DNA of 64,000 bases. Source: Pseudomonas sp. Root71 (GTDB lineage: Bacteria; Pseudomonadota; Gammaproteobacteria; Pseudomonadales; Pseudomonadaceae). A program made the position numbers and the translations under genes. Location of the stretch: the NCBI RefSeq assembly GCF_001429045.1, contig NZ_LMHY01000001.1:503892-567891 (forward strand), given 5' to 3'. Shown one piece after another: positions 11,858 to 20,678 of this stretch (within the stretch, counting starts at the first letter, position 1; each line of letters starts with the position of its first letter). A model generated the notes under the pieces. That model had not been told where the DNA came from and did no database searches. It was given only the letters and a program-made list of their open reading frames with translations.

Positions 11858-13021
11858 ATGACCGTGTTGAAGATGTCCGACCTCGATCTGCAAGGTAAGC
11901 GCGTATTGATCCGCGAAGACCTCAACGTCCCAGTCAAGGACGGTGTTGTCACCAGCGATGCGCGTATCCTGGCCTCGCTGCCGACCATCAAGCTGGCCCT
12001 GGAAAAAGGCGCGGCCGTGATGGTCTGCTCGCACCTTGGCCGTCCGACCGAAGGCGAGTTCTCGGCCGAGAACAGCCTCAAGCCAGTCGCCGACTACCTG
12101 AGCCGTGCCCTGGGTCGTGAAGTGCCGCTGGTAGCCGATTACCTGGGCGGTGTCGACGTGAAAGCGGGCGACATCGTGCTGTTCGAAAACGTGCGCTTCA
12201 ACAAGGGCGAGAAAAAGAACGCTGACGAACTGGCCCGGCAATACGCCGCCCTGTGCGACGTGTTCGTGATGGACGCCTTCGGCACCGCTCACCGTGCCGA
12301 GGGTTCGACCCACGGCGTGGCCAAGTTCGCCAAAGTCGCTGCTGCCGGCCCGCTGCTGGCCGCTGAACTGGAAGCACTGGGCAAAGCCCTGGGCGCCCCG
12401 GCCCAGCCGATGGCGGCCATTGTTGCCGGTTCCAAGGTGTCGACCAAACTCGACGTGCTGAACAGCCTGAGCCAGATCTGCAACCAGTTGATCGTTGGTG
12501 GCGGTATCGCCAACACCTTCCTGGCCGCCGCCGGTCACCCGGTCGGCAAATCCCTGTACGAGCCGGACCTGCTGGACACCGCGCGCGCCATCGCCGCCAA
12601 GGTCAGCGTACCGCTGCCAGTAGATGTGGTGGTTGCCAAGGAATTCGCCGAAAGCGCCGTTGCGACCGTCAAGCTGATCGCTGACGTCGCTGCCGACGAC
12701 ATGATCCTGGACATCGGTCCGCAGACCGCTGCCAACTTCGCCGAACTGCTGAAGTCGTCGCAAACCATCCTGTGGAACGGTCCGGTCGGCGTGTTCGAAT
12801 TCGATCAGTTCGGTAACGGTACCAAGGTGCTGGCCCAGGCCATCGCAGACAGCGCAGCGTTCTCCATCGCTGGCGGCGGCGACACCCTGGCGGCCATCGA
12901 CAAATATGGCGTGGCCGAGCAGATCTCCTACATTTCTACCGGTGGCGGCGCGTTCCTCGAATTCGTCGAAGGCAAGGTCCTGCCAGCCGTTGAAGTCCTG
13001 GAAAGCCGGGCCAAGGCCTGA
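11858..13021 (+). CDS. pgk: Phosphoglycerate kinase
   Basis: Pgk interconverts 1,3-bisphosphoglycerate plus ADP and 3-phosphoglycerate plus ATP in glycolysis and gluconeogenesis. The N-domain has [16 protein letters not shown] (Pgk signature) and [13 protein letters not shown]; the C-domain has the nucleotide-binding [15 protein letters not shown] and [13 protein letters not shown]. The protein is 387 residues, the usual length. The ATG at 11858 follows TAGGAAGTGCGACCC; a GTG nine bases earlier is also in frame but lies inside the ribosome-binding site. Co-oriented with epd and fba. Confidence 0.97.
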   Translation: MTVLKMSDLDLQGKRVLIREDLNVPVKDGVVTSDARILASLPTIKLALEKGAAVMVCSHLGRPTEGEFSAENSLKPVADYLSRALGREVPLVADYLGGVDVKAGDIVLFENVRFNKGEKKNADELARQYAALCDVFVMDAFGTAHRAEGSTHGVAKFAKVAAAGPLLAAELEALGKALGAPAQPMAAIVAGSKVSTKLDVLNSLSQICNQLIVGGGIANTFLAAAGHPVGKSLYEPDLLDTARAIAAKVSVPLPVDVVVAKEFAESAVATVKLIADVAADDMILDIGPQTAANFAELLKSSQTILWNGPVGVFEFDQFGNGTKVLAQAIADSAAFSIAGGGDTLAAIDKYGVAEQISYISTGGGAFLEFVEGKVLPAVEVLESRAKA

Positions 13022-13055
13022 GGGTCGCCCGTTTGACCAGGCAGGGAGTGTTGAA

Positions 13056-13277
13056 ATGGTCAAGACGTTAGCGCTGTTGATCGTCGCAGGTTCGCTGGTG
13101 GCGTGCGGGAGTAACCCGAAGGCCACCCCGGAACCTGCGCCGTCCGAGTCGGACAAAGGCTGCTACCAGGCTGACTGGCAGGCGGAAACCAACCCGGTGC
13201 TCAACAAGCGTTCCGGGCCGGAAGGCCTGGACAAATACGAGACCCAGGCACCCGCCAAGGAACATGGCTGCCCTTGA
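13056..13277 (+). CDS. Small predicted lipoprotein, 73 residues
   Basis: A short lipoprotein with signal and lipobox (LLIVAGSLVACGSNPK, cysteine about residue 17). The mature part is rich in Pro, Glu and Lys and contains two cysteines (KGCYQADW and EHGCP) that could pair. No domain recognised. A GGGAG ribosome-binding site precedes the ATG. A counterpart occupies the same place between pgk and fba in P. aeruginosa, so the gene is conserved despite its size. The second lipoprotein gene follows at once; role unknown. Confidence 0.75.
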   Translation: MVKTLALLIVAGSLVACGSNPKATPEPAPSESDKGCYQADWQAETNPVLNKRSGPEGLDKYETQAPAKEHGCP

Positions 13278-13333
13278 CGGGTCTGACTCATTACTCAGGG
13301 CTGGCAGCGTGCGCCGTCAGTCGAGGGACACGG

Positions 13334-13675
13334 ATGAAAGGTTTTATCGCCGTTGCGGCGCTGACGTTGTTGGCCGGTTGTGCTCAGTTCAATCAGTTGA
13401 ACCCGTTCCAGTCGTCCGCGTCTGTGGATAACTGGACCACCTGGACCTGCGACAGCCAGGCCAAGGTGCTGTGGCGCTACACCGACGACAGCCACAGCGA
13501 AGTCGACGTGCGCTTGGGCGGTGCCGATCAGGTCTACCGCCTGAAGCAGGAACCGGGTGCATCGGGTTCGCTGTACAGCAATGACATGCTGGCGTTCCAC
13601 ATAAAAGGTGAGGAAGGCCTGGTTTACTGGGTCGCCACCAATGATTTGATCGGCCGTGGTTGCAAGGCCGAGTAA
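13334..13675 (+). CDS. MliC-like lipoprotein (lysozyme-inhibitor fold)
   Basis: A 113-residue predicted lipoprotein (FIAVAALTLLAGCAQF, lipobox cysteine about residue 16). The mature domain has WTTWTCDSQAKVLWRYTD, DQVYRLKQEPGASGSLYSNDMLAFHIKGEEGLVYW and a final cysteine (GRGCKAE), which fits the small beta-barrel fold of MliC, the membrane-bound inhibitor of C-type lysozyme. The classic inhibitory loop is only loosely matched, so lysozyme inhibition is inferred. It sits between pgk and fba with another small lipoprotein. A perfect DnaA-box 9-mer at 13423 is probably chance. Confidence 0.7.
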   Translation: MKGFIAVAALTLLAGCAQFNQLNPFQSSASVDNWTTWTCDSQAKVLWRYTDDSHSEVDVRLGGADQVYRLKQEPGASGSLYSNDMLAFHIKGEEGLVYWVATNDLIGRGCKAE

Positions 13676-13794
13676 AACGAAGAACACCGAATCCGCAGCC
13701 CGGCTTAACCCCCGATCTGCAAAAACTTGAATAGCCGCCGCCGCTCCGGCAGGCTGGCACGATTAACGACCCTCAACCGGGAGAGATACACACA

Positions 13795-14859
13795 ATGGCA
13801 CTTATCAGCATGCGCCAGATGCTGGACCACGCAGCCGAGTTCGGCTACGGCGTTCCAGCCTTCAACGTCAACAACCTTGAGCAGATGCGCGCCATCATGG
13901 AAGCCGCTGACAAGACTGACTCCCCGGTGATCGTCCAGGCTTCGGCCGGTGCTCGCAAATACGCCGGCGCACCGTTCCTGCGTCACCTGATCCTGGCTGC
14001 CATCGAAGAATTTCCGCACATCCCGGTGTGCATGCACCAGGACCACGGCACCAGCCCTGACGTCTGCCAGCGCTCCATCCAGTTGGGCTTCAGCTCGGTG
14101 ATGATGGACGGTTCCCTCGGTGAAGACGGCAAGACCCCGACCGACTACGACTACAACGTCCGCGTTACCCAGCAAACCGTCGCCATGGCTCACGCCTGTG
14201 GTGTTTCGGTAGAAGGCGAGCTGGGCTGCCTGGGTTCGCTGGAAACCGGCATGGCCGGTGAAGAAGACGGCATCGGCGCCGAAGGCGTCCTGGATCACAG
14301 CCAGATGCTGACCGACCCGGAAGAAGCCGCTGACTTCGTAAAACGCACTCAGGTGGATGCCCTGGCCATCGCCATCGGCACCAGCCACGGCGCCTACAAG
14401 TTCACCAAGCCGCCTACCGGCGACGTGCTGGCCATCGACCGTATCAAAGAGATCCACAAGCGCATTCCGAACACTCACCTGGTGATGCACGGTTCGTCTT
14501 CGGTTCCGCAAGAGTGGCTGGCGATCATCAACCAGTACGGCGGCGACATCAAGGAAACCTACGGCGTACCGGTTGAAGAAATCGTCGAAGGCATCAAGCA
14601 CGGCGTGCGCAAGGTCAACATCGACACCGACCTGCGCCTGGCATCCACTGGCGCCATGCGTCGCCTGATGGCCACCAACCCGAGCGAGTTCGACCCGCGT
14701 AAATTCTTCGGCGCCACCGTCACCGCCATGCGCGATGTATGCATCGCTCGCTACGAAGCCTTCGGCACTGCCGGCAACGCTTCGAAGATCAAGGCGATCT
14801 CGCTGGAAGGCATGTATCAGCGTTACCTGAAAGGTGAGTTGAACGCCAAGGTCAACTGA
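13795..14859 (+). CDS. fba: Class II fructose-1,6-bisphosphate aldolase
   Basis: A zinc-dependent aldolase that cleaves fructose 1,6-bisphosphate to dihydroxyacetone phosphate and glyceraldehyde 3-phosphate. The metal-ligand motif [15 protein letters not shown] and the second signature [15 protein letters not shown] are present, with TSHGAYKF and [12 protein letters not shown] carrying further zinc and substrate residues. At 354 residues it belongs to the longer Calvin-cycle type common in pseudomonads. GGGAGAGATACACACA precedes the ATG. Last gene of the tkt-fba series, followed by a clear terminator. Confidence 0.97.
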   Translation: MALISMRQMLDHAAEFGYGVPAFNVNNLEQMRAIMEAADKTDSPVIVQASAGARKYAGAPFLRHLILAAIEEFPHIPVCMHQDHGTSPDVCQRSIQLGFSSVMMDGSLGEDGKTPTDYDYNVRVTQQTVAMAHACGVSVEGELGCLGSLETGMAGEEDGIGAEGVLDHSQMLTDPEEAADFVKRTQVDALAIAIGTSHGAYKFTKPPTGDVLAIDRIKEIHKRIPNTHLVMHGSSSVPQEWLAIINQYGGDIKETYGVPVEEIVEGIKHGVRKVNIDTDLRLASTGAMRRLMATNPSEFDPRKFFGATVTAMRDVCIARYEAFGTAGNASKIKAISLEGMYQRYLKGELNAKVN

Positions 14860-14884
14860 GCCTGAGCGTTAAACTGCCTTGATG

Positions 14885-14911
14885 AAAAACCCGTCGAGAG
14901 GCGGGTTTTTT
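14885..14911 (+). terminator. Rho-independent terminator after fba
   Basis: AAACCCG and CGGGTTT form a short GC stem around a loop of about nine bases, followed by a run of T. It lies 25 bases past the fba stop codon and before the convergent alginate lyase gene. Confidence 0.85.
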
Positions 14912-14946
14912 GTGGGCCAGAGAAATGTATGCCACGGGCTTTCGGG

Positions 14947-15615
14947 CTATTGATTGTGATCGATATCCAGCTTGCTGAAGGTCACCTTGCCGCCTTCGGT
15001 GGTGTACCCGGTGTTGTCCTGCACATAGACCCCGGCCTTGAAGTACAGCGGTTTGTCGCGCCAGGTTGTGCTGATTTGCGTATCCCACTGATAACCTGCC
15101 GCGCTGATGCCCAAGGCGCCACCGGGGCTGAGGTGTATGAGGTAGTTGAACTCCTGATCGAGTTTCACCCCCGTCGCAACGATGATCACCCGGCCAGTAT
15201 CGTCATCGGGATGCATCCGGACCTTGGCGACGATATTGCCGGTGCCTGTACTGGTTTTGTATTGGTATTCGACCTTCACCAGAGGTTTCTGGCTTTGATA
15301 GGCATGGATCTGGCCGATGACGACCTTCCCGGAACTCGGCACCTGGTTTACTGCCAAAGTGGCATACAACAAATTGTCGGCCTCCGGGTAGTACCAGTTT
15401 TTCAACGTGCCGTTGCTGTAGGTTTCACGCAATTCGGTGCGCGGATAAATCGCGTTTTCGGTACGGGAACCGGTCACGGGCGTCCAGAAAAACAATGTGC
15501 CGGTGTCGGAATGGAAGTATTGATCCTTGAAGCCATCCACCAGTTTGGCGGTTTCGACGGTGTACGGCGGGCTGCCAACGGGAACGCTGAGGTTCCAGGT
15601 TGCGAGGTCGATCAT
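14947..15615 (-). CDS. Polysaccharide lyase family 7 (alginate lyase)
   Basis: PL7 enzymes cut alginate by beta-elimination inside a beta-jelly roll. All three signature blocks are present: RTELRETYS (Arg, Glu, Arg), GQIHAYQ (the QIH catalytic block) and YFKAGVYVQDN. The protein is about 222 residues, the single-domain size. I see no signal peptide: the chosen start MIDLATWNLSVP follows GGAAGAACCGAC, and the 19-residue upstream extension is polar. The enzyme may be cytoplasmic, or exported without a classical signal, as proposed for related PA1167-type proteins. Stands alone, convergent with fba. Confidence 0.88.
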   Translation of the reverse strand: MIDLATWNLSVPVGSPPYTVETAKLVDGFKDQYFHSDTGTLFFWTPVTGSRTENAIYPRTELRETYSNGTLKNWYYPEADNLLYATLAVNQVPSSGKVVIGQIHAYQSQKPLVKVEYQYKTSTGTGNIVAKVRMHPDDDTGRVIIVATGVKLDQEFNYLIHLSPGGALGISAAGYQWDTQISTTWRDKPLYFKAGVYVQDNTGYTTEGGKVTFSKLDIDHNQ

Positions 15616-15938
15616 GTCGGTTCTTCCACTGGGTTCATGCTGCACGGGCGTGCCAGAAGCTCTAGACCGCACCTTTGGGGCGGCCTTTATAAGCGTAGCG
15701 GGGGATTTTGTTAATGCTCCCCTGACGGGTGGTTGACGTCAACATCCTGTCGAAATGCCATCTTTCGGGTTTTCACCGGACTGGGCATTCGACCGTTAGT
15801 CGGTAAAAAGACACAATGATTAAGTGGTGGCTCACTGACACCTTCTGCTTTTGCAGAACCGGGTCTAGAGTGAGGGCACAGTATTTGTCCGGTTTTCACG
15901 AGAAACCGGCCTGACACCCCCGCAATTAGAGAAGCAGC
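15616..15938. promoter_or_regulatory. Divergent intergenic region with 12-bp palindrome
   Basis: This 323-bp gap separates the divergently read alginate lyase and the response-regulator gene. It contains a perfect palindrome GTTGACGTCAAC at 15732-15743, about 196 bp upstream of the response regulator. No further gene or repeat is seen. Confidence 0.4.
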
Positions 15939-18062
15939 ATGGAATGCGCGCAACCCACGCCAGTAGAAGGCGGCTCAACCCTTTTAGTCGTCGACGATTA
16001 CCCTGAAAACCTGATCAGCATGCGCGCGTTGTTACAGCGCCAGGGCTGGCGGGTCATTACTGCCACCTCGGGTTTCGAGGCTCTCGGCTTGTTACTTGAA
16101 CACGAAATCGACCTGGTGCTGCTGGACGTGCAGATGCCGGGCATGGACGGTTATGAAGTGGCACGCCTGATGCGCGGTAGCCAGCGAACCCGTCTCACCC
16201 CGATCATTTTCCTGACCGCCAACGAACAGTCCCAGGACGCCGTGATCAAGGGCTATGCCAGTGGTGCGGTGGATTACCTGTTCAAACCGTTCGACCCACA
16301 GATCTTCACGCCCAAGGTCCAGGCGTTGCTCGAACACCAGCGTAACCGTCGGGCCCTGCAGCGTCTGAGTCACGATCTGGAAGCCGCTCGTGCCTTTAAT
16401 GCGTCGGTGCTGGATAACGCAGCCGAAGGCATTCTGGTGTTGGGCGAGGACGGTCTGATTCGTTTTGCCAATCCTGCGATGTCACGGTTGCTCAATGCCA
16501 CGGTGCAGGAACTGCAAGGCAAGGAGTTTCTGGACTACCTGCAAAAGCCGCATATCCCGATCTGGGCCGATTCCGAGTTGCTGGCCGGATACAAGCGCGG
16601 CGAAACCTTGCGCCTGCACGATGCCCAGTTACGAACCGCGCCCGGCCAGCAGGTGCCGGTGGCCTTGTCCTGCGCGCCATTGCCCGTCGAGCAACACGCG
16701 ATGGTTGTGACCGTGCTGGACATGTCGGTGGTGCGCCATCTGCATCAACAACTGGAATTTCAGGCGGTTACCGATCCGTTGAGCGGATTGCTCAACCGTC
16801 GGGGTTTCTACCAGACCGTAGAGAACCTGCTGTTGCGCGGTGAGCGTTCCAACAGCTCCTGGGTCTTGATGTACCTGGACCTCGACGGCTTCAAGCGAGT
16901 CAACGATTCCCTCGGGCACGATGCCGGCGATCGGGTGCTGCGCTGGGTCTCCGAACAGTTGAAGGCTTGCCTGCGGCCCTTCGACATTCTGGCGCGGATG
17001 GGCGGCGACGAGTTCACCGCGCTGCTGGATCTGGAGTTCCCCGAGCAGGCGGCGAAGATTGCCGAGAAGCTGATCGAGCGAGTGTCGATCTGTCAGCAGA
17101 TCGATGGCCTCGATATCGCCCTGGGTGCCAGCATCGGCATTGCCACGTTCCCTGAATGTGGCGCCAATCTCGACGGCATGCTGCGGGCGGCCGACATCGC
17201 CATGTACGAAGCCAAGCGTGCCGGCCGCCAACAATATCGTTTCTACGATCATGAAATGAACGGCCGGGCGCGCACGCGGCTGATGCTGGAAGAAAGTGTG
17301 CGCACAGCCATCGAGAACCGGGATTTCAATCTGGTGTATCAGCCTCAGGTTGCGATTTCCGACGGGCGGATTCGGGGTTTCGAGGCCTTGTTGCGCTGGC
17401 AGCATCCGAGCGTTGGCGATGTCCCGCCGGGGCTGTTTTTGCCATTGCTGGAGGAGGCACGGCTGATCAGTCGCCTGGGCAGCTGGATCTACCATCGCGG
17501 CGCCGGGCAGCGTAAAGCCTGGGAATCCCTGTTTGCCGAGGACCTGGTGCTCGGCGTCAGCTTGAGCAGTACGCAGTTCGGCATGCCCAACCTGGTCACC
17601 GAGTTGCGCCAGGTGCTGGAGCGCCATGGCCTGCAACCGCATCATCTGGAGGTCGAGGTCACGGAAGAGGCCTTGATGCACAACCCCGAAGAAACCCGCA
17701 AGCAATTGCGCCTGCTGCACAATCTGGGCGTACGCGTGGCATTGGATGACTTCGGGGCCGGACCCTGCTCCCTGACGCACCTGCGTGACCTGGAGTTGGA
17801 TACCCTCAAGATCGACCGCCATTTGATCGCCCGGTTGCCGGAGTCGGCAAGGGATGCGGCGCTGGTGCGCAGTGTGATCGACCTGTGCAGACAGTTCGGG
17901 ATGCTGGTGATTGCCGAAGGGGTGGAAACCGTCGCGCAGTATGAATGGCTGCAAGCCAATGGCTGTGCATATGTGCAAGGTTTTCTCGTGGCCCGGCCGC
18001 TGATGGCCGAAGATACCGGGGCCTTTGTCCAGCCGTTTGACTGGAGCGCGCTGCCTCGCTGA
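15939..18062 (+). CDS. Response regulator with PAS, GGDEF and EAL domains
   Basis: A 707-residue c-di-GMP protein. Residues about 14-135 are a CheY receiver (phosphoacceptor Asp63 in LLDVQMPG, Thr93, Lys116). A PAS domain follows (about 150-265), then GGDEF (about 275-440; intact RMGGDEF at 353-359 with an RPFD inhibitory I-site five residues before it), then EAL (about 455-690). The GGDEF looks able to make c-di-GMP. The EAL keeps Glu482, Glu573, both Asp of DDFG, Lys624 and EGVE, but the Mg-binding Asn of the usual VNLS motif is Ser541 (VSLS) and loop 6 reads DDFGAGPCSL, so phosphodiesterase activity is doubtful. No partner kinase is adjacent. Confidence 0.9.
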   Translation: MECAQPTPVEGGSTLLVVDDYPENLISMRALLQRQGWRVITATSGFEALGLLLEHEIDLVLLDVQMPGMDGYEVARLMRGSQRTRLTPIIFLTANEQSQDAVIKGYASGAVDYLFKPFDPQIFTPKVQALLEHQRNRRALQRLSHDLEAARAFNASVLDNAAEGILVLGEDGLIRFANPAMSRLLNATVQELQGKEFLDYLQKPHIPIWADSELLAGYKRGETLRLHDAQLRTAPGQQVPVALSCAPLPVEQHAMVVTVLDMSVVRHLHQQLEFQAVTDPLSGLLNRRGFYQTVENLLLRGERSNSSWVLMYLDLDGFKRVNDSLGHDAGDRVLRWVSEQLKACLRPFDILARMGGDEFTALLDLEFPEQAAKIAEKLIERVSICQQIDGLDIALGASIGIATFPECGANLDGMLRAADIAMYEAKRAGRQQYRFYDHEMNGRARTRLMLEESVRTAIENRDFNLVYQPQVAISDGRIRGFEALLRWQHPSVGDVPPGLFLPLLEEARLISRLGSWIYHRGAGQRKAWESLFAEDLVLGVSLSSTQFGMPNLVTELRQVLERHGLQPHHLEVEVTEEALMHNPEETRKQLRLLHNLGVRVALDDFGAGPCSLTHLRDLELDTLKIDRHLIARLPESARDAALVRSVIDLCRQFGMLVIAEGVETVAQYEWLQANGCAYVQGFLVARPLMAEDTGAFVQPFDWSALPR

Positions 18063-18107
18063 ATTCGCTACACTGGCGACCTTTCAGTGACCTGTATTGC
18101 CGCCCCG

Positions 18108-18596
18108 ATGACCGTGTTGAAATATCTCCAGGCTTATCCTGCTACCTTGCAGGATCAGGTGCGCCAGCTGATCGCCGACGGTCGGCTGGGCGACTACCTG
18201 AGCCAGCGTTACCCGCAAAAGCACGGGGTGCAGAGTGACAAGGCGCTGTACACCTATGCCCTGGACCTCAAGCAGGAATACCTGCGTAATGCCCCGGCCA
18301 TCGACAAGGTGCTGTTCGACAACCGTCTGGACCTGACCCACCGTGCCCTTGGCCTGCACACTACAATTTCCCGGGTGCAGGGCGGCAAGCTCAAGTCCAA
18401 GAAGGAAATCCGCATCGCTTCGCTTTTCAAGGAGGCGCCTTCCGAGTTCCTGAAAATGATCGTGGTGCATGAGCTGGCGCACTTCAAGGAGTCGGACCAC
18501 AACAAGGCGTTCTACAAACTGTGCGAACACATGCTGCCGGGTTATCACCAGGTGGAATTTGATGTGCGGGTATACCTGACATGGCGGGATCTGTAG
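18108..18596 (+). CDS. YgjP-type metal-dependent hydrolase (DUF45)
   Basis: A 162-residue protein whose C-terminal half carries the zinc peptidase motif VVHELAHFKESDHNKAFYKLCE, with HELAH giving two His ligands and the catalytic Glu and the later His a third, as in the YgjP/DUF45 group related to M48 and SprT. Physiological substrate unknown. The ATG at 18108 was chosen over an in-frame GTG at 18087. The TAG stop codon lies inside the first bases of a REP unit, and the next gene begins only 37 bases later. Confidence 0.82.
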   Translation: MTVLKYLQAYPATLQDQVRQLIADGRLGDYLSQRYPQKHGVQSDKALYTYALDLKQEYLRNAPAIDKVLFDNRLDLTHRALGLHTTISRVQGGKLKSKKEIRIASLFKEAPSEFLKMIVVHELAHFKESDHNKAFYKLCEHMLPGYHQVEFDVRVYLTWRDL

Positions 18597-18622
18597 GAGC
18601 TGCCGTAGGCTGCGATCTTTTA
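18592..18622. repeat. Single REP unit, family A, bridging two genes
   Basis: One copy of the family A unit (TGTAGGAGCTGCCGTAGGCT then GCGATCTTTTAAGGAG). Unlike most copies here it has no inverted partner. Its second to fourth bases contribute the TAG stop of the upstream gene, and the bases just after its T-run form the AAGGAG ribosome-binding site of the downstream gene. Confidence 0.8.
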
Positions 18623-18633
18623 AGGAGCATTGG

Positions 18634-18930
18634 ATGGACGTGAGCAAGACCAAGAGCAGCTTCTATCGCCGGTTGTACGTGGCGTACCTTATCGACAGCG
18701 GTCTGGCCAGCAGCGTCCCGACGCTGACCGAGGTCACCGGCATGCCCCGGCGTACGGCGCAGGACACCATCGCGGCGTTGGCGGATCTGGATATCATTTG
18801 TGAGTTCGAGCAGGAAGAGGGCGCGCGCAACCATGCGGGGCGCTATCGGATTCGCGAGTGGGGGGCGATTGATCGCGGGTGGATCGAGCGTAATCTGCGG
18901 CAGATCAAGGCGGTGCTGGAGTATCCCTGA
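18634..18930 (+). CDS. Small winged-helix DNA-binding protein
   Basis: A 98-residue protein with a central helix-turn-helix, SVPTLTEVTGMPRRTAQDTIAALADLDI, followed by a wing (EFEQEEGARNHAGRYRI) and a short helix. Basic N-terminus SKTKSSFYRRLYVAYLI. It resembles the short winged-helix proteins found in many pseudomonads with no known target. AAGGAGCATTGG precedes the ATG, part of it derived from the REP unit. Probably co-transcribed with the YgjP-type gene. Confidence 0.75.
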   Translation: MDVSKTKSSFYRRLYVAYLIDSGLASSVPTLTEVTGMPRRTAQDTIAALADLDIICEFEQEEGARNHAGRYRIREWGAIDRGWIERNLRQIKAVLEYP

Positions 18931-18971
18931 AATCTTTTCAGAGGATTGACTGGCGCCTTCGTCGGAACGCC

Positions 18972-19065
18972 GCCCGGAGCAAGCCCGCTCCCACATTTGA
19001 TCTCTATCGCACACAAAATCTGTGTTCACTGCTGATCTGATGTGGGAGCGGGCTTGCTCGCGAAG
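18972..19065. repeat. REP doublet, family B (GTGGGAGCGGGCTTGCTCGCGA)
   Basis: Inverted GTGGGAGCGGGCTTGCTC units flank a spacer with ATTTGATCTC...ACACAAAATCTGTGTTCAC. The left arm is a variant that ends in CGGAACGCCGCCCGGAGCAAGCC. It lies between convergent genes. Confidence 0.85.
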
Positions 19066-19071
19066 AGGCCC

Positions 19072-19524
19072 TTACGGACGACGCATGCCAATGTGTGGAA
19101 TGCCATCCTCGACAAATTCCTCACCCGTCACGACAAACCCGTACCGCCCGTAATACCCCTGCAAATGCGTCTGGGCCGAGAGGTAGATCGGCGTTTGCGG
19201 CCAGCGTTCTTCAATCTGCTTCAATGCCTGCTCCATCAACTCATGTCCAAGCCCGGCACCTCGTGCTTGTGGAGCAATGATCACCCGACCGATCACTACG
19301 TCCCCGCCTTGCAGTTCCGGGTCGAGCAGCCGCAGATAGGCCACCAGTTGATTGTTGTCCCAGGCCATCAAGTGACAAGTGTCACCTTCCAGGTCCTGGC
19401 CATCCACGTCTTGATAAGCGCATTGCTGCTCGACGACGAACACTTGCGCACGCAACTGCAAAATGGCGTATAGCTGTTCCTTGCCCAGGTCGCTGTGGTG
19501 TTTGCAAATCCAATCGACTGTCAT
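19072..19524 (-). CDS. elaA: GNAT acetyltransferase ElaA
   Basis: A 150-residue GCN5-related N-acetyltransferase. The start MTVDWICKHHSDLGKEQLY and RAQVFVVEQQCAYQDVDGQDLEGDT are characteristic of ElaA, and the acetyl-CoA loop is IGRVIIAPQARGAGLGHELM. The C-terminal QGYYGRYGFVVTGEEFVEDGIPHIGM completes the fold. Substrate unknown. I chose the start at 19524, which gives family length; the open frame upstream to 19626 has no sensible domain. Single gene, divergent from the solute-binding protein. Confidence 0.9.
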   Translation of the reverse strand: MTVDWICKHHSDLGKEQLYAILQLRAQVFVVEQQCAYQDVDGQDLEGDTCHLMAWDNNQLVAYLRLLDPELQGGDVVIGRVIIAPQARGAGLGHELMEQALKQIEERWPQTPIYLSAQTHLQGYYGRYGFVVTGEEFVEDGIPHIGMRRP

Positions 19525-19783
19525 GTTTTGATTCCCTGAAAACGTCGTTCCGATACTAAGCGCACTCACGCCAGAAGTCTTTATGGCGGAAGAATCTGTG
19601 ACAAAGGCCAAAATGCCATCATTCATTTTTCGCGCGGATGTCTTCTTTGTGTAATCTGGATCGCAGCGCTGGGTTGTTGCTTCGATGAGCTAATGTTGAG
19701 TACCCGGGTCCTGCCGGTACGGGGGGGCTTGGGGTTTTGGCTGAAAACACGTCGGGCAACCCGCCCGCTAAGGATTTTCTGGC

Positions 19784-20521
19784 ATGCCGCGATTGCATCG
19801 AGCGTTGGCCTTGATTGGATTGCTGTGGCTGGCTCAGGGAGCGGCTGCAGAAAAACTGCGGTTGGTTGCTGATGCCTGGCCACCCTTTACCGACTCCACG
19901 CTCGTCAACGGTGGTCTGGCCACGGACATTGTCAGTACCGCGCTCGCCAGGGCTGGTTATGCCAGTGATTTCGAACAGGTGCCCTGGGCACGGGCCTTGA
20001 TGGGATTGGGCGAGGGTCGATACGACGTGCTGGTCAACGCCTGGTACACCGAGGAGCGAACCAGGCTTGGCCAGTTTTCCGGCGAGTACCTGCTCAATCG
20101 CGTGCGTTTTCTCAAGCGCAAAGATGCGCCCATCGAATTCAATAACCTGCAGCAATTGCACACTTATCCGATTGCCATCGTGCGTGGATACGCCTATTCG
20201 CCTCCGTTCGACAACGACGAGTCGTTGCAGAAAATCCCCGTGCACAGTTTCGCCATGGCGGTGCGCATGCTCGCGGCCGACCGGGTCAAGCTGACGCTGG
20301 AAGATGAATTCGTCGCCCGCTACTACCTGGCCCGTGAGTCACCCAAGGTGCGAAACGCCGTGGAGTTCCTGCCCAAGCCATTGAGCGAGAACAGCCTGCA
20401 TATCATGGTCAGCCTGAAGAATCCCGAGCATGCACGGATCGTCGCCGGTTTCGACCGGGAGATCGCGGCGATGAAGGCGGACGGAAGTTATGACAAGTTG
20501 ATTAAACAGCACGGGATGTGA
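19784..20521 (+). CDS. Periplasmic solute-binding protein (SBP_bac_3 type)
   Basis: A 245-residue exported protein with a signal peptide (LHRALALIGLLWLAQGAAAEK) and the family 3 solute-binding fold, starting KLRLVADAWPPFTDSTLVNGGLATDIVSTALARAGY. This is typical of amino-acid or polar-molecule binding proteins, but no permease or ATPase gene is next to it, so it is an orphan that may serve a distant transporter or act as a sensor. Ligand not predictable. A family B REP doublet follows its stop codon. Confidence 0.82.
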   Translation: MPRLHRALALIGLLWLAQGAAAEKLRLVADAWPPFTDSTLVNGGLATDIVSTALARAGYASDFEQVPWARALMGLGEGRYDVLVNAWYTEERTRLGQFSGEYLLNRVRFLKRKDAPIEFNNLQQLHTYPIAIVRGYAYSPPFDNDESLQKIPVHSFAMAVRMLAADRVKLTLEDEFVARYYLARESPKVRNAVEFLPKPLSENSLHIMVSLKNPEHARIVAGFDREIAAMKADGSYDKLIKQHGM

Positions 20522-20555
20522 GTGGGTTGAGCCAGTTTCTGTGCTGTTGCTGATG

Positions 20556-20657
20556 GCCTCTTCGCGGGCAAGCCCGCTCCCACACTAGATCTTCAGTCGA
20601 CACAAATTTTGTGAACACCAGAGAACCCCTGTGGGAGCGAGCTTGCTCGCGATGAGG
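20556..20657. repeat. REP doublet, family B
   Basis: CTTCGCGGGCAAGCCCGCTC and GTGGGAGCGAGCTTGCTCGC in inverted orientation, with a spacer containing GTCGACACAAATTTTGTGAAC. Lies between the solute-binding protein gene and the convergent yccS. Confidence 0.85.
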
Positions 20658-20678
20658 GCAGACCAGGCACCACAGATC

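Noticed and set aside
12906..13055. N-terminal extension of the small lipoprotein into pgk
   Set aside because: It would overlap the pgk 3' end in another frame; lipobox and ribosome-binding site fix the start at 13056.
13423..13431. DnaA-box 9-mer in the MliC-like gene (and another at 49699 in cdhR)
   Set aside because: Isolated single copies within coding sequence, compatible with chance, unlike the cluster near 62 kb.
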